NCBI RefSeq assembly: GCF_004000825.1
Contig: NZ_BILZ01000041.1
Span: 1-54,493 of the forward strand
DNA length: 54,493 bases
From: Paenibacillus kobensis NBRC 15729
GTDB taxonomy: Bacteria; Bacillota; Bacilli; Paenibacillales; Paenibacillaceae
Direction of reading: 5' to 3'
A model generated the notes under the pieces. It made no database searches. It saw nothing but the letters and a program-made list of their open reading frames with translations, and was not told the DNA's origin. Numbering within the stretch: the stretch's first letter is position 1; every line of letters starts with the position of its first letter. Made by a program: the position numbers and the translations under genes. This document shows, piece by piece, positions 17,643 to 25,290 of the stretch.

Positions 17643-18884
17643 CTAATCCGAATACCCAGCCTTTGCGCGCGGGACTTGCCTGATCGCCGAACCAAGCGCG
17701 ACGACGATGCCGGTTGTTACCAGCAGCGTGCCTGTCGTGACGAACAGCCACTGGATGCCGAGAAACATGCCCATCCCTCCGCCAATCAATGGACCGAGCA
17801 ACTGCCCGAGCTGATTGGCGCTCGTCGTCATGCCGAACGATCTTCCCCGGAAAGAGCTGTCGGTGCTTTGCACGACGAGCGTATTGATGACCGGCACGAT
17901 ACCGGCCAGGAATAAGCCGAAGCCAAATTGGACGACCGTGAACAGCCAGAGCTGATGAACAAAATATTGCGTACTGATCACGCAGCCTGCAGCAATGAGG
18001 CAGAAAATCAACACCCGAACATAGCCTTGCTTCTCGCCAATTCGGCCCCACTGCGGCGAGGCCAGTATGCCGGCGATACCGATCAGCGATAGAACGAATC
18101 CGGCCGTCGCCGCAGCATCTTGTACACCGCCTTGCAAATCGGCAATATGCAGCGTCAGCAGCGGCTGCACCATACTCACAGACAGCTGGAACAGCAGCAA
18201 CAGGAAGAGCAGGTTCAGCAGTTGCTTGTTATGCAGCGCTTCGCGGTAATCGCCGAACATCGACGTCTTCCTCGGCGCTGCGTCTGAACTCGCCGCCACC
18301 CCTTTGCTTGCCGTCCCCGTCTTGCCTTCTTGGACGAAGAAGTACACCGCCGCCGTCGCCAGCAGCAGGAACACGCCCGCCACGACGAACGATTGCCGCT
18401 GGCCGAATGTATGCGCTAGCAGGCCGCCGAGCAGCGGTCCCATAATGCTGCCGGACATGGAAGCAGCTTGCATCGTGCCGAGGCTCGAACCGAGCCGGTT
18501 CGCCGGCGCGATCGAAGCGACAATCGACATCGAAGCCGGTACGAAACCGCCTACGAATCCTTGCAGCATCCGGATGCCGATCAGCTCCCACGGGTTTTGC
18601 ACGAATGCCATTAACGAGTACACGATCGCCAAGCTTAACCCGGCCCGGATGACCATTTTACGCTTGCCGTATTTATCGGCCAGCGATCCCCAGAGCGGAG
18701 CCATGACGGCACCGATCAGAAACGCTGACGATTGAACGATACCGGCCCACCAGTAGACCGAATCGTCCGATACGCCGAGCTCTGGCAAAAACAGCGGGAG
18801 AAGCGGTATTACCATCGTGTAGCTGGAACTGCACAACAAAACGCCGAACCATAAAATCCACATTTGACGCCGCCACGATTCCAT
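17643..18884 (-). CDS. MFS multidrug-type exporter
   Basis: A 413-residue transporter with 12 predicted membrane helices in two halves and a charged central loop (about residues 195-215). The loop-2/3 signature is GSLADKYGKRKMVIRAG, and the helix-5 motif C region is GPLLGGLLAHTFG. This is the drug:H+ antiporter layout (DHA1, resembling MdtG and related exporters). It should export hydrophobic drugs or metabolites against proton entry; the substrate is unknown. AAGGTGAG precedes the ATG. It is monocistronic with a strong terminator, and no regulator gene is adjacent. Confidence 0.92.
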   Translation of the reverse strand: MESWRRQMWILWFGVLLCSSSYTMVIPLLPLFLPELGVSDDSVYWWAGIVQSSAFLIGAVMAPLWGSLADKYGKRKMVIRAGLSLAIVYSLMAFVQNPWELIGIRMLQGFVGGFVPASMSIVASIAPANRLGSSLGTMQAASMSGSIMGPLLGGLLAHTFGQRQSFVVAGVFLLLATAAVYFFVQEGKTGTASKGVAASSDAAPRKTSMFGDYREALHNKQLLNLLFLLLLFQLSVSMVQPLLTLHIADLQGGVQDAAATAGFVLSLIGIAGILASPQWGRIGEKQGYVRVLIFCLIAAGCVISTQYFVHQLWLFTVVQFGFGLFLAGIVPVINTLVVQSTDSSFRGRSFGMTTSANQLGQLLGPLIGGGMGMFLGIQWLFVTTGTLLVTTGIVVALGSAIRQVPRAKAGYSD

Positions 18885-19279
18885 TGCCGCTCACCTTCAT
18901 TCTATTGTTCCGTTCTTTACGTTAGCTTCAATATACGCCTGTGCAAGCGATCATTCAAAAGCTCTCCGGGACAGCATTCAGCCGTAATCCGCCGCATATG
19001 CCCGATTCGACAATCGAAATGAGACGAGAGGACCCGACAACGTAAAGAATGGGAAATGTACCCTAACAGAACCAACGCAGCCGACGCAATATACTAGTCA
19101 GTTAGTGCGCTCATAGTAAAGCTTCTGCTTCACCGTTCAAATCATTTAACACCAAGGCCGTAACTTTTGAGGCGGCAGAGTACAAAGACGTTACAGAACC
19201 TGCGTATGCTACTCGCACATGCAATTCGAGAGAAGTTACCTCTACCTCAAATTGACAACCGAGCAAGATGTTCCTGAGC
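18885..19279. other. Intergenic, no gene seen
   Basis: About 400 bp between the MFS start and the GH43 terminator. It must hold the MFS promoter. Only short open frames without convincing ribosome binding sites are present. Confidence 0.6.
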
Positions 19280-19317
19280 AACAAGAGCCCGTCGGCATGC
19301 GCCGACGGGCTCTTGTT
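19280..19317 (-). terminator. Hairpin terminator downstream of the GH43 gene
   Basis: A perfect 17-bp stem with loop ATGC lies 10 bp after the GH43 stop; its core is GAGCCCGTCGGC. The U-tract is weak on both strands, so it may be a 3'-end protecting hairpin. Confidence 0.65.
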
Positions 19318-19326
19318 CTATTCACT

Positions 19327-20904
19327 CTACGACTGCGGCGTATACGCCAGCCACTCTGCATAAGCAACAGCCGTGGAGGGTGTTCCGTTGCCTGTCGCAT
19401 ATAAGCCGAGGCAGACGCCTGTGAATCCGCCGCTTACTTCCGAGGACAACACATTCGCTGGCGCCTCAGCAAGCTCGTGCCACGTACTGCCGTCAGCCGA
19501 CCAGGCGAATCGATACGTATGCGAATCCGATGTTATAGCAAGCTCGATTCCGCCAGCAGCAGCTGCGCCGCTGTTCGACTCGATAAGCTGCTTAGCCGCC
19601 TCGCTCGTTGAGCCGCCGGCCGTCAACGACACGATAACATAGTCGACACCGCCTTCACGGCGGATGCCGATCTCATAGTGCGCTTTCTCGTGAAGCCGGG
19701 CAGACAACCCCGCTTCCTCTCTATCCCGCACTGGCTCGAACGAAAGTCGCGTCTCTACCCGCATATTCACATGCTGCTGGCGGACACCGGCGAATACGGT
19801 TGGCGCCGCGTCGCTCAGCGTGTAGGAATGGCCGGTCAGCGCAAGCGCGCCCGGCTTCTTCGTAACCGAAATCCGCTCCTCGTCTAGCGTTCGCAGAGCT
19901 GACCAGCGCGGACTTAAAGCCTTGCCGTCGAACTGTTCCCGATAAGATCCGGAACCTAACACGTTGCACCGAGATACGAGGCCAGCTCCGCCGGCATAGA
20001 TCTCAGCGTTCATCAGCCGCTGAACCGAGCCTTCATTATTGTCGATCATCGGCCAGCCTTTCTCCGTCCAACTAACCGGCGCAAGGAATGTCTCCCGGCC
20101 GAGCACGCTGTAATGGCCGTCTACCGGACGCACACCGAGGAATAACGCCCACCAGTTGCCTGCCTCGTCCTCAATCAGATCCGCATGGCCCAGATTGTGC
20201 AGGGGATGGTCCGGCAGCTTGTTGTGCGTCAGAATCGGCTCATCGTGCAGCTCGAACGGACCAGTCGGATATTCGCTGCGGGCGGCAAGTACGCGATGGT
20301 CACGGCCCGTGCCTCCGCATGCGCAGAGCAGATAGTAGATGCCATGAATACGGTACAAATGCGGTCCTTCCGTCCATACGCCGCCGTCTCCGCGGCACAC
20401 AACCACCGGCTCGCTTAGCGCTTTGCCCGTAGCGATGTCGATCTCGTAAGTAATGATATGCGATTCCAAGTCAGCGCCGTTCTGCGCCGTAACATACACC
20501 TTGCCGTCTTCATCGAAGAATAGCGAAGGGTCTATATTCCCATAGGGTATGCGAATTGGTTCAGACCATGGTCCTGCCGGATCCGCAGCCGTAACGTAAA
20601 AATTGCCGATTCCGTACACATCCGTCGTAATCAAATAGAACACGCCATCGTTATACCGAAGAGTCGGAGCGTAGATGCCCTCCGAGCTGTTGCGCTTCGT
20701 CATGTCTACCTGGCTGCTTCTCGTCAGCACATGCCCGATCTGCTCCCATTCGACTAGATTCCGGCTCCGAAAAATCGGGACAGCCGGGAAATACTCAAAG
20801 GAACTAGTCGCCAAATAATAATATCCGTCTACCCGAATAACGCTCGGATCCGGGAAGAAACCCGGAATGACCGGGTTTTCGTATTTTACCGCCACGTGAT
20901 TCAT
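19327..20904 (-). CDS. Glycoside hydrolase family 43 beta-xylosidase / arabinofuranosidase
   Basis: A 525-residue enzyme. The five-bladed propeller carries the GH43 triad: the base Asp in PGFFPDPSV near residue 19, the second Asp in GNIDPSLFF near 125, and the acid Glu in VWTEGPHLY near 180. The C-terminal 200 residues are the beta-sandwich of XynB-type GH43 xylosidases. It releases xylose or arabinose from xylo-oligosaccharides by inversion. There is no signal peptide, so it is probably cytoplasmic. The start at 20904 (MNHVAV) is chosen because GGAGGAG lies 8 nt upstream; the longer frame to 20937 would overlap that site. No transporter is adjacent. A CE15-type esterase at 35-36 kb also points to xylan use. 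Confidence 0.93.
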   Translation of the reverse strand: MNHVAVKYENPVIPGFFPDPSVIRVDGYYYLATSSFEYFPAVPIFRSRNLVEWEQIGHVLTRSSQVDMTKRNSSEGIYAPTLRYNDGVFYLITTDVYGIGNFYVTAADPAGPWSEPIRIPYGNIDPSLFFDEDGKVYVTAQNGADLESHIITYEIDIATGKALSEPVVVCRGDGGVWTEGPHLYRIHGIYYLLCACGGTGRDHRVLAARSEYPTGPFELHDEPILTHNKLPDHPLHNLGHADLIEDEAGNWWALFLGVRPVDGHYSVLGRETFLAPVSWTEKGWPMIDNNEGSVQRLMNAEIYAGGAGLVSRCNVLGSGSYREQFDGKALSPRWSALRTLDEERISVTKKPGALALTGHSYTLSDAAPTVFAGVRQQHVNMRVETRLSFEPVRDREEAGLSARLHEKAHYEIGIRREGGVDYVIVSLTAGGSTSEAAKQLIESNSGAAAAGGIELAITSDSHTYRFAWSADGSTWHELAEAPANVLSSEVSGGFTGVCLGLYATGNGTPSTAVAYAEWLAYTPQS

Positions 20905-21157
20905 TACTGCGTCTCCTCCGGCCCCAATAAGTTTCAATTATTAATAATAGTCCTATTGTAATCATAAAGGAGAATGCACCTATAGCTTAACCCTGTGAAA
21001 TATAGCTTTTACTTCATAAAATTAAGGATAGACCGCAGCAGCGGATAGGTCTAAAGATGAGGCAGACTGGTGATACAGTCATTTAAGAGCTGTCCATGCA
21101 TCTGCCGTCGCTTTCCTTCGAACGGGTGCATAGGATGGATGATCGAGGTGAATGGGT

Positions 21158-21355
21158 ATGTACAACCGAACGATGCGTGAGCTGTTCCAACAGCACCAGC
21201 AAGGCGCGGATCTCCGCTCCCGCTCCTATCAGGAGCTGAATCTTCATAAACTGGACATTCGGCAGCCTTCCGAGCTCATTGCGAACTCGCCTGTCCTGCA
21301 GCGGATCGTCCGCAAGCACTGGCATTCGATGATTGTGCCATGGTTGAAACGATAA
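21158..21355 (+). CDS. Small hypothetical protein (65 residues)
   Basis: A short basic, helical protein: MYNRTMRELFQQHQQ, then two Leu-rich helices ending IVPWLKR. I do not recognise it. GAGGTG lies 7 nt before the ATG at 21158; another ATG at 21152 is too close. A strong bidirectional terminator follows within 40 bp, which supports a real transcript. It has no signal peptide or membrane segment. Confidence 0.6.
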   Translation: MYNRTMRELFQQHQQGADLRSRSYQELNLHKLDIRQPSELIANSPVLQRIVRKHWHSMIVPWLKR

Positions 21356-21392
21356 CACTCTGTCCAGATGACTACTATATAATGTGACAAAA

Positions 21393-21436
21393 AAACCTCC
21401 GGGGACGCTGCTAGAAGCAGCGCAAACCGGAGGTTT
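21393..21436. terminator. Bidirectional terminator between two small genes
   Basis: AAACCTCCGG / CCGGAGGTTT with an inner GCTGCT/AGCAGC helix. The A-run on the left serves the minus-strand gene, and TTTCC on the right serves the plus-strand gene. Confidence 0.82.
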
Positions 21437-21445
21437 CCATTTCGA

Positions 21446-21607
21446 TTAACGGGATGCGTAACGTTTGACGAGCGGATCGTCCTTCTCTACTTTGACGTTC
21501 TTCATCGCATCCTTGGCCGTCTTCGCCGGAACGCGGGGGCCGGACAACACGGCGGATGCGCGTTTAATGACTTCGGCTGCATTAATAGGCTTTCCCTTCT
21601 TGCTCAT
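21446..21607 (-). CDS. Small basic hypothetical protein (53 residues)
   Basis: A Lys-rich small protein: MSKKGKPINAAEVIKRAS, a Pro-containing middle, and an end in DDPLVKRYASR. I do not recognise a family. The start at 21607 follows GGGAGGGATCGGAGC; the frame is open upstream to 21679, but that part has no ribosome binding site and reads unlike the rest. It ends just before a strong shared terminator. Confidence 0.6.
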   Translation of the reverse strand: MSKKGKPINAAEVIKRASAVLSGPRVPAKTAKDAMKNVKVEKDDPLVKRYASR

Positions 21608-21697
21608 GCTCCGATCCCTCCCTTCTATTGGTCCATATTGTACTTGCTGCCGGACAAGCCGGTCAACCAATATTAGCAAATCTTAACAAAATCGCCT

Positions 21698-22696
21698 TTA
21701 AGATTCCGGATTCGCATTCGGTGAAGGAGCTGGGGGCGGAGCCGGGTTCGGATTCGTAGCGACGACCATCAGCTCGATGGACTCGATATTCGTGCTGATG
21801 ACGTTATGAAGCAGCGGCAGAACATGCTTATCGAACGCATCGAACTGCGTCGCGAAGCTGCTCAGCACCGTTAGCAGAAAACTCGTTTCGCTGATCGAGT
21901 AATAATACACCATCCGGTTCGGCTTGAACGGATGGTCCGTCTCCGCCTTGTTCCAGAGTGAGGAATGGCCCGTTTCCTTCGAATGCTGAGCCATCCGCGC
22001 ATATTTCGGAGGAATTTCATCCTCGTATATTTCGATGGTGAAGCCCGCATTGAACGTATCCCGATACGCCGCTTGGATATCGTCGAGCAGGACGCGCAAC
22101 ACATCGGGGAACGTAATGACGTTGCCGTGCATGCAGCCCAATGTTTTAATAAATGCATCCCGGCCCGTCAAATATTCCATCAATGATGCTTTGGACGTCG
22201 TAATTATCGCTTGCTGAATTGCAGCGCGCTCGCCTTCGACCTCGAACTCCACATTGAAGAACTTGAACCGCTTCAGACGCAGGAACGCAACGGGCACGAC
22301 CAGGAACAGCAGCACCCAGACGAACAGATAGAATAAGCTGCGAAAAATAACCTTGTTCACCGGCGACGTCACGATCGGCTTAATCACAAGCGCCGTAATC
22401 GTATTGGTCTCGCTCGGCGTGCCAGAGCCCCCCTCCTGTTCCACAGAGGGCGAGGCTGAAGATGGTGCGGCTGCCGGATTCGATTGCGCACTGGCCGCCC
22501 TAGGCGGGTGTGCAATCGTCCAGATCGACCATGCGCCGTGCGCAACGATCAGGACGATGCCGATCACGTACAGCGCCTGCATATATTTGAAACGCAGAAG
22601 CCAGTCCTTTACCCCATGCCATCCCTCCGTATTCCGGTTGTTGTCCGCAATATGTATGGTGAGCATGTCTAGCTTCGCGTGAGCGGATCGCCTCAT
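21698..22696 (-). CDS. Membrane protein of unknown function with cytoplasmic C-terminal domain
   Basis: About 332 residues. Two membrane helices (about residues 42-62 and 118-140) flank an external Ser/Pro/Ala-rich loop. A basic stretch RLKRFKFFNVEFEVEGE then leads into a soluble domain of about 170 residues with alternating helices and strands, perhaps GAF-like; I could not assign it. The tail is Pro/Asn-rich (PNPAPPPAPSPNANPES). The ATG at 22696 is a tentative start: no clear ribosome binding site is visible, and a GTG at 22723 and an ATG at 22666 are alternatives. It is divergent from the Gly/Pro repeat gene. Confidence 0.65.
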   Translation of the reverse strand: MRRSAHAKLDMLTIHIADNNRNTEGWHGVKDWLLRFKYMQALYVIGIVLIVAHGAWSIWTIAHPPRAASAQSNPAAAPSSASPSVEQEGGSGTPSETNTITALVIKPIVTSPVNKVIFRSLFYLFVWVLLFLVVPVAFLRLKRFKFFNVEFEVEGERAAIQQAIITTSKASLMEYLTGRDAFIKTLGCMHGNVITFPDVLRVLLDDIQAAYRDTFNAGFTIEIYEDEIPPKYARMAQHSKETGHSSLWNKAETDHPFKPNRMVYYYSISETSFLLTVLSSFATQFDAFDKHVLPLLHNVISTNIESIELMVVATNPNPAPPPAPSPNANPES

Positions 22697-22813
22697 TTTA
22701 CTTGACCAACATGAGTTTACCACCCGGACAGGCGCAGCGTCATGATACGTTCGTCACATTCGGGGCCGCAGTTCGTGTCGATTCGATGACATCGAACCTT
22801 TGGGCGGATGCCG

Positions 22814-22837
22814 CATACGATGTAGAGCTACTACATC
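22814..22837 (+). promoter_or_regulatory. Possible sporulation promoter and inverted repeat upstream of the Gly/Pro protein
   Basis: CATACGAT at 22814-22821 fits sigma-E/sigma-K -10 patterns (CATAnnnT), with ACC about 15 nt upstream as a sigma-K-like -35. GATGTAG / CTACATC (22819-22837, 5-bp centre) overlaps it. Both are weak evidence. Confidence 0.3.
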
Positions 22838-22855
22838 TCGAAAGGGTGTTATTCG

Positions 22856-23833
22856 ATGGGATGTTCTTGTCAATCACCGGCCCCTCAAATGGTCGTTTAT
22901 GATCCGCGTTACTTCCAGCCTCAAGCGCCTGCACAGTTCGTACAACCTGTACCGGTACAAGACGACAGAGCTTTAATGCCGATGCCAGGCGGTATGCCGG
23001 GGCAAGGCGGCTTGTTGCCGATGCCAGGCGGTATGCCAGGTCAGGGCGGCTTGCTGCCGATGCCGGGTGGTATGCCGGGGCAAGGCGGCATGTTGCCGAT
23101 GCCAGGCGGTATGCCGGGGCAAGGCGGCATGTTGCCGATGCCAGGCGGTATGCCGGGGCAGGGCGGCTTGCTGCCGATGCCGGGCGGTATGCCGGGGCAA
23201 GGCGGCATGCTGCCGATGCCAGGCGGTATGCCAGGTCAGGGCGGCTTGCTGCCGATGCCGGGCGGTATGCCGGGGCAAGGCGGCATGCTGCCGATGCCGG
23301 GTGGTATGCCAGGCTTTCCTGGTTTACCGGGGCAAGGCGGCGGCATTTTCTTTCCGCAAGGCGGTGTGCCAGGTCAAGGAGGCGGCATCTTGCCTGTGCC
23401 AGGCGGTACGCCGGGGCAAGGCGGCATGCCTGGTCAGGGTGGAGGCGGCGTTCCGGCACAGCTGTCGCAAGCGAATCTGCCCTCTGTGCTCGCTCAATTT
23501 CCGCGGCCTGTAGGACAGCCGCCTGCGGAAATGCTGTTTCTGTTCAACTACTTACGCGGCAATCCGCAAATGCTTCAGACATTCATCCGCCAACGTCCTC
23601 AATCGCTGCAGCAAGCGGTGCAATTCGCACAATTCGGCACAATGGGCCCCCGCGAGGATGAAGACCGGGTACTGCCAGGCTTCTGTTACAATCGCTGGTC
23701 GCTCATTTTCACATTCAATAACGTCTTCCTCATGTTCCCGGTCGCGAACCTGTTCGGCTTCGTCATCGGCCACTGCTTCCCGCAGCAGCCGTGCATCATT
23801 CCGGACTTCACTATCCTGTTCGCCTTTTGCTAA
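22856..23833 (+). CDS. Gly/Pro-rich repeat protein, possible spore or surface protein
   Basis: A 325-residue protein with a Cys-containing start (MGCSCQSP) and a short Pro/Gln-rich region. From about residue 40 to 155 it has nine copies of a 13-residue unit built on LPMPGGMPGQGGM, then looser GGVPGQGGG and GGTPGQGG repeats to 200. The C-terminal 120 residues are non-repetitive: a Gln-rich helix (RQRPQSLQQAVQFAQF), then Phe-rich, mildly hydrophobic strands with three Cys, ending FTILFAFC. Low complexity and Cys content resemble spore-coat or exosporium proteins, but no known coat family is recognised. It is not a true Gly-X-Y collagen. AAAGGG precedes the ATG, and a clear terminator follows. 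Confidence 0.8.
   Translation: MGCSCQSPAPQMVVYDPRYFQPQAPAQFVQPVPVQDDRALMPMPGGMPGQGGLLPMPGGMPGQGGLLPMPGGMPGQGGMLPMPGGMPGQGGMLPMPGGMPGQGGLLPMPGGMPGQGGMLPMPGGMPGQGGLLPMPGGMPGQGGMLPMPGGMPGFPGLPGQGGGIFFPQGGVPGQGGGILPVPGGTPGQGGMPGQGGGGVPAQLSQANLPSVLAQFPRPVGQPPAEMLFLFNYLRGNPQMLQTFIRQRPQSLQQAVQFAQFGTMGPREDEDRVLPGFCYNRWSLIFTFNNVFLMFPVANLFGFVIGHCFPQQPCIIPDFTILFAFC
22975..23315 (+). repeat. 39-bp minisatellite coding for the PMPGGMPGQGG repeats
   Basis: Nine in-frame copies of a 39-bp unit, with two alternating variants (CCAGGCGG or CCGGGCGG; GGCTTG or GGCATG). The near-identity and alternation suggest expansion and contraction by slippage or unequal exchange. Confidence 0.9.
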
Positions 23834-23843
23834 TGTGTCATCT

Positions 23844-23887
23844 GAACCATATGAGCGGCCTTTTGCGGCGTTTCATATGGTTCTTTA
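23844..23887 (+). terminator. Terminator of the Gly/Pro repeat gene
   Basis: GAACCATATGA / TCATATGGTTC (11 bp) with a GC-rich loop, followed by TTTAG. Confidence 0.75.
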
Positions 23888-23920
23888 GTTGGTAGAAAAG
23901 TCGGATGCCACTCGAGCCAG

Positions 23921-24057
23921 GGTGCTCTTGCATCACTTTTTGTGTCACTACAGTGGGGTTTCCTCGCTCTGGGGTGCTCTTGCATCACTTTTTGTGTCAC
24001 TACAGTGGGATTTCCTCGGTCTAGGGTGCTCTTGCATCACTTTTGGGTGTCACTACA
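23921..24057. repeat. 52-bp non-coding tandem repeat, nearly three copies
   Basis: Units starting GGTGCTCTTGCATCAC lie at 23921, 23973 and 24025. Each continues with a T-rich stretch and TGTCACTACA. The third is cut short by the alkA terminator. No ribosome binding site or long frame. Confidence 0.88.
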
Positions 24058-24083
24058 TAAAAAAGGATCCTCAAAGGACCCTT
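24058..24083 (-). terminator. Terminator of alkA
   Basis: AAGGATCCT / AGGACCCTT with one mismatch and loop CAA; the minus strand continues TTTTTTATG. Confidence 0.6.
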
Positions 24084-24130
24084 CACTTCCAACAACCATG
24101 CTGTACCTCGCCCTCATCACATCAACCGCT

Positions 24131-25018
24131 TCAGTACGTCGTACGCCACATATAGAAGGTGGCATACGATTCCCAGTTGGTCCACCCCGCGGACAGCTCC
24201 CGGATCTGCTTGATGGACGGCTTCTCCGGCAGGCCCAGACGGTACTTGATCGCCAGATGCAGACCCACATCGTCAATCGGAAAAGCGTTCGGCATCCGCA
24301 AACAGCGCATCAACGCATAGTTCGCCGTCCATGGACCGATGCCGCGTATGCCGACGAGCCGACGCTCCGCCTCCTTCAAACTTCCCGCCGCCTTCAGCGA
24401 AGACTTCGTGAGCTCGCCTGCGGCCATCAATTCCGCGACGCCGATCATATACTCCGCTTTGCGCGTCGTAATCTGCAGCACTGTCATGTCCTCAACCCGC
24501 AGCCCCCTTACGACTTCCGGCGACGGGAATAGCCGAAGCATTCGTCCCTCCCACTCCAATTGGGAGCCGAACAACTCCACGAACCTTTTTTTCAACGTAT
24601 ACGCGAATTTCAAATTGATCTGCTGCCCAAGTATGCCCCAGCACATCGCCTCGAAGAGGTCCGGAATGCCGATGAGCCGCAGCCCTCTGAACCTTACGAC
24701 GGCCTCTTGAAGCAGCGGATCTTGCTCCGCCATCGCATAGAAGGGGGCCAAGTCGGTGTCCATGTCGAACCACTCGCGCACGAAGCGAACGACCGCTTCC
24801 TTTCCCTCTGCAGAAGACTCGTCCTTGAACCGGAGCCGAAGGCTTCCGTCGCCGCCGTCCGTAATCTCTACCGCATGCCGTTCGCTGCCTGCCTCGATCC
24901 ACCGGTATACCCGTCCGCTCTCGACCTGGAACAAACATTCGTCAGCCGATCGCGTCAGATAGCCTAGATTTTGTTCAAACGAAAAATACGGCGGCACCGC
25001 AATCCGAACATCGTTCAT
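24131..25018 (-). CDS. alkA: DNA-3-methyladenine glycosylase II
   Basis: A 295-residue base-excision glycosylase. It has an AlkA-type N-terminal domain, then the HhH-GPD domain: AMCWGILGQQINLKFAYTLKKRF near residue 125, the helix-hairpin-helix LVGIRGIGPWTANYALMR near 215, and the catalytic Asp in FPIDDVGLHLA near 249. It removes alkylated purines such as 3-methyladenine from DNA. It stands alone, without the ada genes that often accompany alkA, so adaptive-response control is not evident here. Confidence 0.93.
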   Translation of the reverse strand: MNDVRIAVPPYFSFEQNLGYLTRSADECLFQVESGRVYRWIEAGSERHAVEITDGGDGSLRLRFKDESSAEGKEAVVRFVREWFDMDTDLAPFYAMAEQDPLLQEAVVRFRGLRLIGIPDLFEAMCWGILGQQINLKFAYTLKKRFVELFGSQLEWEGRMLRLFPSPEVVRGLRVEDMTVLQITTRKAEYMIGVAELMAAGELTKSSLKAAGSLKEAERRLVGIRGIGPWTANYALMRCLRMPNAFPIDDVGLHLAIKYRLGLPEKPSIKQIRELSAGWTNWESYATFYMWRTTY

Positions 25019-25230
25019 CCCGCAACTTCCTTCCCTGCGAATATTACGCTCCGATCAACACAACCAGCAAGCACGCATCGCATTCGATCTTCGTCCAATC
25101 GGATCTTGCACTCCTTGCTCCATCCTTCCCCCATTGTACCAAATCCAACCGGGTTCAAGCGCACGGCCGCATGCCGCCGAATGAAAGAGCAAGAATACAA
25201 TACCTTGCAGACCGGCCCCTGACCGTACCA

Positions 25231-25267
25231 AAAAGGCACGCCCCATCCGAGTAGGTACGTGCCTTTT
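25231..25267. terminator. Terminator downstream of the 1317-residue gene
   Basis: AAAAGGCACG / CGTGCCTTTT, a perfect 10-bp stem 23 bp after the large gene's stop. It could act on both strands. Confidence 0.8.
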
Positions 25268-25290
25268 CATCGCTCTTATGCGTTGGCGAT

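Noticed and set aside
21083-21358. 91-codon minus-strand frame opposite the 65-residue gene
   Set aside because: No ribosome binding site on that strand; the plus-strand frame has one and a terminator in register.
22740-23513. Overlapping Cys/Arg/Leu-rich frames on both strands
   Set aside because: They are other-frame readings of the 39-bp minisatellite, without start signals.
23921-24057. CRISPR array
   Set aside because: The period is constant and the whole 52-bp unit is repeated with no variable spacers; no cas genes are present.
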